A DNA stretch of 10,187 nucleotides, from assembly GCA_010027105.1 (NCBI GenBank), contig RGVT01000067.1, positions 1 through 10,187 on the forward strand, in the 5' to 3' direction. Positions 1-4,824 of the stretch are shown piece by piece. The notes beneath the pieces are model-generated. The model saw nothing but the letters and a program-made list of their open reading frames with translations, did not search any database and was not told the origin of the DNA. The translations under genes were made by a program, and so were the position numbers. Source of the stretch: Planctomycetia bacterium (lineage in GTDB: Bacteria; Planctomycetota; Planctomycetia; Pirellulales; UBA1268). Position 1 is the stretch's first letter; each line of letters opens with the position of its first letter.

Positions 1-809
1 AGTTCGAACTCGACCCCGATGAAGAGCGTGCCCTCGGAGCCGGCGAGGAGCCGGCAGAGGTTGAAGTCGCGCGTGCTGGCGGAATCGAAGCACGCCGCGT
101 CGAGCAGGGTGTCGAGGGCGTAGCCGGTATTGCGGCGGGTGACCTGGGGCTTCGGAAAGGAGTCGCGGATGAGCCGGCGGTTGGCATCGTCGCCGAGCAG
201 CTCATGGAGCGATCGATAGATGCGCGTCTCGAGCGTGTCGGGGCCGGCACGTTTCGCCGCGAACGCCTCGGCCGAGAGTGGGCCGAACGTCACCTCGCTG
301 CCATCGGCGAGAAACCCGCGGGCCGACAAGAGATGGTCGCGCGTCGAACCGTAGGCGATCGAGTTTGACCCACAGGAGTTGTTGCCCACCATCCCGCCGA
401 TCATGGCCCACGAGGCGGTCGAGGTTTCCGGGCCAAAAAACAGGCCGTGGGGTGCCAGGAACGTGTTGAGCTCGTTGCGCACGACCCCCGGCTGCACCCG
501 CACCCGCCGTCGGTCCACGTCGAGGGCCACGATCCTGTTCAGGTGCCGCCCGAGATCGACGACGATCCCACCGCCGACCACCTGCCCCGCGAGCGACGTG
601 CCGGCCCCGCGGGGAATCAAGCCGATGCGGTGTTCCGCGGCGAACCGCACGACGCGGCCGACGTCGGCCTCCGACCTCGGGCAGGCCACGGCCAGCGGCC
701 GCTCCTGGTATTCCGAGGCGTCGGTGGAGTAGATCGTGCGGGTGAGGTCATCGGCGACGAGTTCCCCTTCGAGGCTGGCAGCGAGTCGGTCGAGGGGAGG
801 CGATGTCAT
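1..809 (-). CDS. FAD-binding oxidoreductase, GlcD/YdiJ type (N-terminal part, runs off the left edge)
   Basis: This is the first 269 codons of a flavoprotein of the FAD-linked oxidase family (vanillyl-alcohol oxidase fold), which oxidises D-2-hydroxyacids such as D-lactate, glycolate or D-2-hydroxyglutarate. The FAD-binding region is plain in the translation: PRGAGTSLAGQ at residues 67-77, GPETSTASWAMIGGMVGNNS at 126-145 followed by CGSNSIAYG, then RRNTGYALD at 225-233 and LLAGSEGTLF at 254-263. The N-terminal pattern (YSTDASEYQERPLAVACP, residues 27-44) fits the long YdiJ-like fusions that carry an Fe-S C-terminal half. That half would lie outside the window, so the full architecture and the substrate are unknown. 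I chose the ATG at 809 because it gives the usual short N-terminus of the family; no clear Shine-Dalgarno precedes it. The gene is divergent from the MFS gene at 944. Confidence 0.9.
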   Translation of the reverse strand, partial: MTSPPLDRLAASLEGELVADDLTRTIYSTDASEYQERPLAVACPRSEADVGRVVRFAAEHRIGLIPRGAGTSLAGQVVGGGIVVDLGRHLNRIVALDVDRRRVRVQPGVVRNELNTFLAPHGLFFGPETSTASWAMIGGMVGNNSCGSNSIAYGSTRDHLLSARGFLADGSEVTFGPLSAEAFAAKRAGPDTLETRIYRSLHELLGDDANRRLIRDSFPKPQVTRRNTGYALDTLLDAACFDSASTRDFNLCRLLAGSEGTLFIGVEFE

Positions 810-840
810 GACGAGTCGGGCTGTTGGAGAAGCAATCCAT

Positions 841-923
841 AATGCCGCCGGCACACCTGGGCCCGCAACGCTCAAACGACGGCATTTCTTTACGTTACAA
901 CCTTCAGCGGTGACGAACCGCTG
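841..923. promoter_or_regulatory. Inverted repeats in the divergent intergenic region
   Basis: The 134-bp gap between the two divergent starts (809 and 944) holds several dyads. A perfect 7-bp inverted repeat with a 5-nt loop (CAGCGGT/ACCGCTG) lies at 905-923, 20 nt before the MFS start codon. A second 7-bp pair (AATGCCG/CGGCATT) has its arms at 841-847 and 880-886, and the left arm overlaps a small hyphenated palindrome (TGCCG-C-CGGCA) at 843-853. They could be operator sites for a regulator serving both genes, or an mRNA hairpin in the MFS leader. No convincing -35/-10 pair was found on either strand. The dyads are seen in the sequence; the function is inferred. Confidence 0.35.
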
Positions 924-943
924 CCGAGCCCGCCTGTTTTTCC

Positions 944-2320
944 ATGCCTGCAGCGCAGCCTTCCGAGCCCTCCTTCACGGCAGCCGACCGGAATGTGGGC
1001 CTGTTCGTGGCCTTTCGCATCCTGTTCAATGCGCGGTTCTATTACCCCGTGTTCATGGTGATGTTCCTCGACTTCGGGATCACCGTCGAGGAGTTCGCGC
1101 TGCTCAACGCCATCTGGGCGGCGGCGATCGTCCTGCTCGAGGTGCCGTCGGGGGCGCTCGCCGACCTCGTCGGCCGCCGGCGGCTCGTGGTCGCCGGGGC
1201 GGCCCTGATGGTGGTCGAGATGCTCCTGCTCGTGCTCGTGCCGGTACCGTCGGCGTGGGTGCTTCCGGTGCTCGCGGCCAACCGGATCGTGAGCGGTGCG
1301 GCCGAGGCTTTTATATCCGGCGCCGACGAGGCTCTCGCGTTCGAGTCGCTCGCCGCCTGCGGCCGCACGGGGGAATGGCCCCGCGTGCTCGAGCGGCTCT
1401 TGCGCTACGGCGGGATCGTGACGATCTTCGGCATGGTCACGGGCAGCCTCGTCTACGATCCCGGTCTGCTCGACGGGTTGGCGCGGAGAGTCGGCCTCGC
1501 CGGCGGCTTGACCCGCGCCGACACGTTTCGGCTGCCGATCTGGCTCACGCTCGCCGCGGCCCTCGGGGCCTTTGCCACCGCGATCGCCATGCGCGAGCCG
1601 CCCCGCGTTGCGTCGAACGATGCTCACGCGAAGGCGCCCAAGCTGGCGGCGGCATTTCGCCAGACCGCGGCCACCGGCCGCTGGATCCTCACGCAGCCGC
1701 TCGTGCTGCTCGTGATCGTGGCCGGGGTGCTCATCGACCTCCCGATCCGGCAGGTGCTCGTCGTATCGAGCGAGATCTACACCGAGATCGGCATCCCCAC
1801 GCCGGCTTTCGGCCTCGTGAGCGCGGCATCGGCGCTCCTCGGGCTGACGGTGGCCGGGCCTCTTCGACGGCTGGCGCTCGGAGCGAGCGCGCGGGCCAAC
1901 GGCCTTGTGCTGGCCGCCGTCACGCTCATCGGCCTCGTCGGCATCGCCGCCTTCGTCCCGCTGGGTGGCGTCGCGTTCATGATCCTGCTCTCCACCGTGC
2001 TGCGGATGGTGGTGTTTCTCCAGAGTCATTACTTGAACCAGCTCGTCGACTCCGGGCGGCGGGCGACCGTGCTCAGTTTCCGCGGCCTCGCGGTCAACGT
2101 CGGCTACGGCCTCGGCTGCCTCGGATTCGCCGCCGCGACGGCGGCCATCTCCAACATCGTGGGCGCCGACGCCTGTTTTCGATCCGTCGTGGGGCTTCTG
2201 CCCTGGGGATTCCTGCTCGCGTCCGTCGCGTTTTGGGCGTACACGCTGCGGCTGCGTCCCGACCGCGCCGCCCTCGCTCGACCCGGCGGCTTCGGCCATC
2301 CATCGAACCCATCTGCCTGA
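944..2320 (+). CDS. Major facilitator superfamily (MFS) transporter
   Basis: A 458-residue inner-membrane transporter of the usual MFS size. After a polar N-terminus (residues 1-17) come about twelve hydrophobic segments. The MFS signature loop between helices 2 and 3 is clear: EVPSGALADLVGRRR at residues 66-80 (G-x-L-A-D-x-x-G-R-R-R). Residues 124-133 (ISGADEALAF) match a common helix 4-5 pattern of export-type MFS proteins. A longer hydrophilic stretch around residues 215-245, between helices 6 and 7, fits the central loop. The substrate cannot be told from sequence; small-molecule efflux is the usual default. The start at 944 gives a normal N-terminus, although no strong ribosome-binding site is visible. 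The gene is divergent from the oxidoreductase and has no downstream partner, so it is probably monocistronic. Long open frames antisense and offset to it are composition shadows. Confidence 0.9.
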   Translation: MPAAQPSEPSFTAADRNVGLFVAFRILFNARFYYPVFMVMFLDFGITVEEFALLNAIWAAAIVLLEVPSGALADLVGRRRLVVAGAALMVVEMLLLVLVPVPSAWVLPVLAANRIVSGAAEAFISGADEALAFESLAACGRTGEWPRVLERLLRYGGIVTIFGMVTGSLVYDPGLLDGLARRVGLAGGLTRADTFRLPIWLTLAAALGAFATAIAMREPPRVASNDAHAKAPKLAAAFRQTAATGRWILTQPLVLLVIVAGVLIDLPIRQVLVVSSEIYTEIGIPTPAFGLVSAASALLGLTVAGPLRRLALGASARANGLVLAAVTLIGLVGIAAFVPLGGVAFMILLSTVLRMVVFLQSHYLNQLVDSGRRATVLSFRGLAVNVGYGLGCLGFAAATAAISNIVGADACFRSVVGLLPWGFLLASVAFWAYTLRLRPDRAALARPGGFGHPSNPSA

Positions 2321-2330
2321 CGGGTCCCAG

Positions 2331-2364
2331 CGAGGGATAGGACGGCCAATGGCACTTCCGCGAC
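2331..2364 (-). repeat. Left arm of an imperfect 34-bp inverted repeat
   Basis: The reverse complement of this segment matches 2614-2647 at 28 of 34 positions without gaps, including a 15-nt identical core (GAAGTGCCATTGGCC). It starts 10 bp after the MFS stop codon. Read on the minus strand, it has TCGCGG, an 18-nt spacer and TATCCC, a weak echo of the promoter-like hexamers in the right arm. The arms enclose about 250 bp. They could be ends of a small non-autonomous element or inverted copies of a gene-upstream region. No target-site duplication is obvious outside the arms. Confidence 0.6.
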
Positions 2365-2365
2365 C

Positions 2366-2596
2366 CCGGTCGGCGGCGAGGAGCATGCGGAGCGTCTCCA
2401 CCGCGTCGCATTCGATATCTTCCGAGTCGTAGAGGACGTCTTTGATCTCGACGTCGGACAGCTCCAGATCGAGCACCCGACGGATGGCCGCGATCAGGAG
2501 CCGTTCTTCGTCGTGGGCGAAATCCCTCGACAGCCAGGCGGGAAGGGAAAGCCTTGCTGCGGGCCGGGAGAGAGAAACTCGCGGCTCACGGGCCGC
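2366..2596 (-). pseudogene. Possible remnant of a small acidic protein gene
   Basis: Between the inverted-repeat arms the minus strand stays open after a tandem TGA TGA (2597-2602) and reads like a real protein. It runs from LPAWLSRDFAHDEERLLIAA through VLDLELSDVEIKDVLYDSED to DAVETLRMLLAADRGRG, with about 80 percent G/C at third positions. There is no ATG (only a GTG at 2476), and the frame runs on through the left repeat arm into antisense of the MFS gene with no stop nearby, so it is not an intact gene. The opposite strand is also open here with protein-like composition, so strand assignment is uncertain. I do not recognise a family. It is best read as a gene fragment truncated at the left repeat arm, or as chance coding-like sequence. 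Confidence 0.3.
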
Positions 2597-2613
2597 TCAT
2601 CAGCTCGATACTC

Positions 2614-2647
2614 GTTGCAGAAGTGCCATTGGCCCGGCTATCCTTCG
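2614..2647 (+). repeat. Right arm of the imperfect 34-bp inverted repeat, directly upstream of the Uma2 gene
   Basis: Inverted partner of 2331-2364 (28 of 34 positions identical). It ends 2 bp before the ATG of the Uma2 gene at 2650, so this arm is the immediate upstream region of that gene. Most differences between the arms are transitions, as expected of two aged copies of one sequence. Confidence 0.6.
2615..2644 (+). promoter_or_regulatory. Candidate promoter inside the right repeat arm
   Basis: TTGCAG (2615-2620), an 18-nt spacer and TATCCT (2639-2644) resemble sigma-70-type -35 and -10 hexamers at acceptable spacing. Initiation about 7 nt downstream would fall at or next to the ATG at 2650, giving a leaderless or nearly leaderless mRNA. 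That would agree with the lack of a Shine-Dalgarno sequence. The assignment is inference from hexamers only. Confidence 0.35.
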
Positions 2648-2649
2648 GT

Positions 2650-3225
2650 ATGCACTCGGGTGTCGGCATTCTCGACGAGCCTGAAATCCGCGAAGCAGCG
2701 TTGCCGCTGACGGTCGAGCAGTATCACCGTCTGTCCGCCGAGGGCATCGTGCCGGAGCGGACCGAACTTCTTCAGGGGGTGATCATCGAGCAAATGACGA
2801 AATCACCCCTGCACACATTTCTCGTGCAGCGACTCGCTCGCTGGATCGAGCCGGCCCTGCCGAAGGAGTGGTTTGTCCGCAAGGAGGAGCCGCTGACACT
2901 CGCAGACTCAGAACCGGAGCCTGACATCGCCGTGGTGGCCGGCTGCCCCGAGGATTACCGGACGGCCCACCCCGCGACCGCGGCCCTCGTGGTGGAGGTC
3001 GCAATCGCGACCGTCGGCATCGATCGAGCGAAGGCCGAAGTCTACGCCGCCGCGGGAGTCCCGGAATATTGGATCGTGATCCCGGAGAGCCGAACCGTGG
3101 AGATTCTTCGCCGCCCCGGACCGACCGGCTATGGCGAGCGCCTGACCGTTGCGCTAGCCGACGCCACGCTTCAGCCCCAAGGCTTGGCGATTCCGCCCCT
3201 GTCGATCGAACAGGTGTTCGGTTGA
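2650..3225 (+). CDS. Uma2 family protein (PD-(D/E)XK nuclease-like fold)
   Basis: A 191-residue protein of the Uma2 (DUF820) family, which has a restriction-endonuclease-like fold and is often present in many copies in cyanobacteria and planctomycetes; its cellular role is not established. Family landmarks are in order: LPLTVEQYHRLSAEGIVPER at residues 18-37, TELLQGVIIEQM at 38-49, the acidic pair and Asp in EPEPDIAVV, the core strand ALVVEVAIAT, and AKAEVYAAAGVPEYWIVIPE. The Glu of EPD, its Asp and the Glu of VVEV are the expected metal-binding positions. The frame is open upstream to a TTG at 2554, but those extra 32 codons cross the inverted-repeat arm and do not look like Uma2 sequence, so I place the start at the ATG at 2650. 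It appears monocistronic. Confidence 0.85.
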   Translation: MHSGVGILDEPEIREAALPLTVEQYHRLSAEGIVPERTELLQGVIIEQMTKSPLHTFLVQRLARWIEPALPKEWFVRKEEPLTLADSEPEPDIAVVAGCPEDYRTAHPATAALVVEVAIATVGIDRAKAEVYAAAGVPEYWIVIPESRTVEILRRPGPTGYGERLTVALADATLQPQGLAIPPLSIEQVFG

Positions 3226-3262
3226 CCTACGCCGCCGGGGATAGGAGGTTCAACGGCGTTTG

Positions 3263-3365
3263 CGCGACCATTTTCCGAATCGATGAGTTGCTCGTGAGCT
3301 CCAGCTGATGCCCTCCAGGCCGGTTGTGCGGGCACCCCAGGACCCGGCACCCCTCTGATATGAAT
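3263..3365. repeat. Diverged direct repeat, copy A (147-bp period)
   Basis: This roughly 103-bp block recurs at 3412-3516 in the same orientation, offset by about 147 bp with small indels. Shared landmarks are CGCGAC, then CGATGAGT (3281 and 3428), the CAGGCCGGTT-like block (3317 and 3463) and CCCGG followed by a pyrimidine-rich GCCCCT-like end (3343 and 3490). Read on the minus strand, both copies encode related strings (RGVPGPGVPAQPAWRA versus RGAPGPGAACQTGWKG, then EQLIDSENGR versus QLLIDQKQSR). The likeness therefore persists at codon level, although no gene structure is present. Probably an extragenic repeat family. Confidence 0.6.
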
Positions 3366-3387
3366 CGCCCAGATTTGGTGGCTGTCA

Positions 3388-3412
3388 CCTTTTTCCCCCT
3401 TTTTCCCCTTCC
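3388..3412. repeat. 25-nt pyrimidine tract containing a perfect mirror repeat
   Basis: Every base from 3388 to 3412 is C or T, and positions 3388-3406 form an exact mirror repeat (two C, five T, five C, five T, two C). Polypurine-polypyrimidine mirror repeats can adopt intramolecular triplex DNA under supercoiling. The tract lies in the linker between the two direct-repeat copies. It could also be simple slippage-grown sequence within the repeat family. Confidence 0.75.
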
Positions 3413-3516
3413 GCGACTGTTTTTGGTCGATGAGTAGCTGGGAGGCCGAGGTGGTGCCTTTCCAGCCGGTTTGGCAGGCAGCCCCAGGGCCCGGTGCCCC
3501 TCGGAATCGGTGGTTA
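3412..3516. repeat. Diverged direct repeat, copy B (147-bp period)
   Basis: Second copy of the block at 3263-3365. It differs by many substitutions and a few small indels, so the duplication is old or the copies arrived separately. Within it, GGGC-CCGGT-GCCC (3488-3500) can form a short hairpin that copy A has lost. The copy ends 2 bp before the stop codon of the minus-strand ORF at 3518. Confidence 0.6.
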
Positions 3517-3517
3517 T

Positions 3518-3763
3518 TCACGCTCGGCGCGGACTCTCTCCGCATCCGGGCATGGATCGGCTCTTCGCGACGACCTCACAGCGAGTGGACTCGATCGTCG
3601 GCAGGTCGTCGGGCGAGGCCTGAAAGAGGTCGCCGGCCCCCGGCTGCGTGGACGTTCGCTTCCGGCCGGGGCCGATCCACGCGGGGGACGTCACATCGCC
3701 AGGATGAGCGCACGGGCTCTGCCACACGCTCTCGGGTATCCGCACCTTCTCGGCGACGGACAT
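3518..3763 (-). CDS. Small hypothetical protein (81 aa)
   Basis: An 81-codon ORF starting MSVAEKVRIPESVWQSPCAH and ending MPGCGESPRRA. Support comes from a good ribosome-binding site (AGGAG, 6 nt before the ATG on the minus strand) and a strong G/C bias at third codon positions in its first two thirds. I do not recognise a family; there is no signal peptide, membrane segment or nucleotide-binding motif. The last 25 residues have poorer codon bias, and the stop lies against the end of direct-repeat copy B, so the gene may be a truncated remnant whose original 3' end was replaced by repeat DNA. No neighbour suggests a function. Confidence 0.35.
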   Translation of the reverse strand: MSVAEKVRIPESVWQSPCAHPGDVTSPAWIGPGRKRTSTQPGAGDLFQASPDDLPTIESTRCEVVAKSRSMPGCGESPRRA

Positions 3764-3820
3764 GGGCTGCTCCTGATATCCCCTCCCAAGTGTACCGAAT
3801 CAACGCTTCGCTTCCCCAGC

Positions 3821-3851
3821 CAGAACGACCGCGATCAGCGGCTCGCGGCCC
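3821..3851 (-). repeat. Coding-like short repeat, copy A (downstream of hicA)
   Basis: A 31-bp segment identical to 4426-4456 at 25 positions; all six differences are transitions. On the minus strand it reads GREPLIAVVL, and the frame continues to AGEAKR and a stop. Four of the six differences fall at synonymous third positions in this frame, the pattern left by past selection on protein. It is probably a surviving tail of a former gene or a gene-derived dispersed repeat. The family is not recognised. Confidence 0.45.
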
Positions 3852-3915
3852 AAAGACGAGCCATCACCCAGGGTGCCGTCCACGAGTCCATTGCATCGCG
3901 CGGTTCTGCGCTCTC

Positions 3916-4125
3916 TCAGGCGACGTCATCAACGGAATGGTCTTTCGGGCTTTCCGTTAGCAGCCGAATGATGCGACGGGCGAGCGGCTCCTTGATCTCG
4001 CGATGCCGAGGCACAGGTTGGGACACGCCGGTAGAGGGGTTGCGATACCAGTCGTGCTTGCCTCCATGTCGCACCAGAACGCAGCCGCTGGCTTCAATCG
4101 ACTTGATCAGATCAACGCGCTTCAT
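3916..4125 (-). CDS. hicA: HicA family toxin (mRNA interferase)
   Basis: A 69-residue HicA toxin with a double-stranded-RNA-binding-like fold, which cleaves mRNA when not bound by HicB. It reads MKRVDLIKSIEASGCVLVRH, then GGKHDWYRNP, with the catalytic histidine expected at H24 in the G-G-K-H-x-W-Y motif, and VPRHREIKEPLARRIIRLL with the conserved PRH..EI...L..I pattern. The frame is open further upstream to 4353, but that extension is antisense-free overlap with hicB in another frame. The ATG at 4125 overlaps the hicB stop as ATGA and gives the standard family length. Antitoxin precedes toxin, the reverse of the textbook hicAB order; translational coupling through the 4-nt overlap is likely. 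The key histidine is present and the toxin looks intact. Confidence 0.9.
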   Translation of the reverse strand: MKRVDLIKSIEASGCVLVRHGGKHDWYRNPSTGVSQPVPRHREIKEPLARRIIRLLTESPKDHSVDDVA

Positions 4126-4313
4126 GGCACCACTAATTCGCCGACCTTGCGAGCGCCTGGAATATGGCCGCCGGAGAGATCCAGGTAGAGATCCTTGAGG
4201 TGCTCGACTAAATCGGCCAGCGTCTCGCCCTGAGTCCAGTAGTCGGGGTACTCCTCGAGGTAGCCGAGCCAGGACTCCCCTTCCTGCCAATGGACGTATT
4301 TGATCGTATGCAT
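4122..4313 (-). CDS. hicB: HicB family antitoxin, short form
   Basis: A 63-residue HicB-like antitoxin that should bind and neutralise the HicA encoded immediately after it. The sequence MHTIKYVHWQEGESWLGYLE, EYPDYWTQGETLADLVEHLK, DLYLDLSG matches the partial RNase H-like HicB domain (beta strands, then the G-E-T-L-x-x-L helix). The C-terminal part (IPGARKVGELVVP) is too short for a ribbon-helix-helix or HTH domain, so this antitoxin seems to lack its own DNA-binding domain. The ATG at 4313 is preceded by GGAG with 6-nt spacing (4320-4323). It is the first gene of a two-gene operon. Upstream, 4340-4370 is the most AT-rich stretch of the area and probably holds the promoter, though no clear hexamer pair was found. 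Confidence 0.85.
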   Translation of the reverse strand: MHTIKYVHWQEGESWLGYLEEYPDYWTQGETLADLVEHLKDLYLDLSGGHIPGARKVGELVVP

Positions 4314-4371
4314 GGGACGCTCCGTTATGCATTCTGATGACCACAGGATTCATTTAAATCTACCTTGATAG

Positions 4372-4757
4372 CACTCTGACCAGCCAGCGAAACCTGCGGC
4401 GTCTCACGGCACGCCGCATTTTTCGCAGAACGGCTGCGATCAGTGGCTCACGACCTTGGACTTTCCATCGGGACCGATTGTATCGCGAGACCGCTGCATC
4501 GCTTTGTGATGCGATTTCGCACTGACCTACGGGCTGCAACCCAAACACTCTTCCGAGTACTGCCGCCTGTGCCAATGGGCATCGATCCGAGTGACACGAA
4601 AGAGCGGCCGCTGCGACTCGTGGCCGATCTGCTCAACCAGGCGGGCGTGTCGTGCGCACAGTCGGCGATTCGAGGCACGAACTCCGGCCGGCAGGACCGC
4701 GGCCTCCGGTGACGATCGCCGAGATTGATCCCGTGGCCGCACGGTGCCAAGATGATG
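4372..4757. other. Intergenic stretch between hicBA and the katG leader with no convincing gene
   Basis: About 390 bp without a supportable gene. It contains the second copy of the coding-like short repeat (4426-4456). A plus-strand frame ending at 4712 has fair codon bias in its last 40 codons (ERPLRLVADLLNQAG and onward) but no family resemblance, and its earlier part is poor. The katG promoter should lie in the right half, but I could not place a -35/-10 pair with confidence. The stretch may contain decayed genes. Confidence 0.4.
4426..4456 (-). repeat. Coding-like short repeat, copy B (upstream of hicB)
   Basis: Partner of 3821-3851, in the same orientation 605 bp away, so the two copies bracket hicBA. 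It reads GREPLIAAVL on the minus strand. Further upstream the likeness continues weakly: D-G followed by a Ser in both copies. One base fewer here shifts the reading frame relative to copy A, as expected of a decayed coding sequence. Confidence 0.45.
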
Positions 4758-4817
4758 CGTCGCGTGTCGCCGACGCGACGGGCGGCGTACGGCCGCCGGG
4801 CCTTCCCGTCAGAGGAG
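4758..4817 (+). promoter_or_regulatory. katG leader: two adjacent hairpins and the ribosome-binding site
   Basis: A perfect 7-bp inverted repeat (CGTCGCG/CGCGACG, arms 4758-4764 and 4774-4780) abuts a second perfect 6-bp stem (GGCGGC/GCCGCC, arms 4781-4786 and 4792-4797). These are followed by AGAGGAG at 4811-4817, 7 nt before the katG ATG. The hairpins could affect mRNA stability or translation, or the dyads could be operator sites for a peroxide-responsive regulator. In GC-rich DNA such stems also arise by chance. The ribosome-binding site supports the katG start. Confidence 0.4.
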
Positions 4818-4824
4818 CACCGCC

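Noticed and set aside
736..2340. 534-codon plus-strand open frame overlapping the MFS gene in another frame
   Set aside because: Arg-rich low-complexity translation that coincides with the well-supported MFS frame; composition shadow.
890..2476. 528-codon minus-strand open frame antisense to the MFS gene
   Set aside because: Its translation is rich in Arg, His, Glu, Gly and Asp without family features, as expected opposite a high-GC3 gene. Only its first part, outside the MFS gene, looks protein-like and is reported as a possible remnant.
2554..2649. 32-residue longer Uma2 from a TTG
   Set aside because: The extension crosses the inverted-repeat arm and does not resemble Uma2 N-termini.
3263..3516. 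Direct repeats considered as a CRISPR-like array
   Set aside because: Only two copies, about 103 bp each and strongly diverged, with no short constant repeat and spacer pattern and no cas genes.
4126..4353. Longer N-terminus for HicA starting at 4353
   Set aside because: It would overlap nearly all of hicB in another frame; the ATG at 4125 gives the normal HicA length and the ATGA coupling.
4443..4712. 89-codon plus-strand ORF upstream of katG
   Set aside because: The first half has poor codon bias, there is no ribosome-binding site or family resemblance, and it overlaps the short repeat copy. At most the last 40 codons are a gene remnant.
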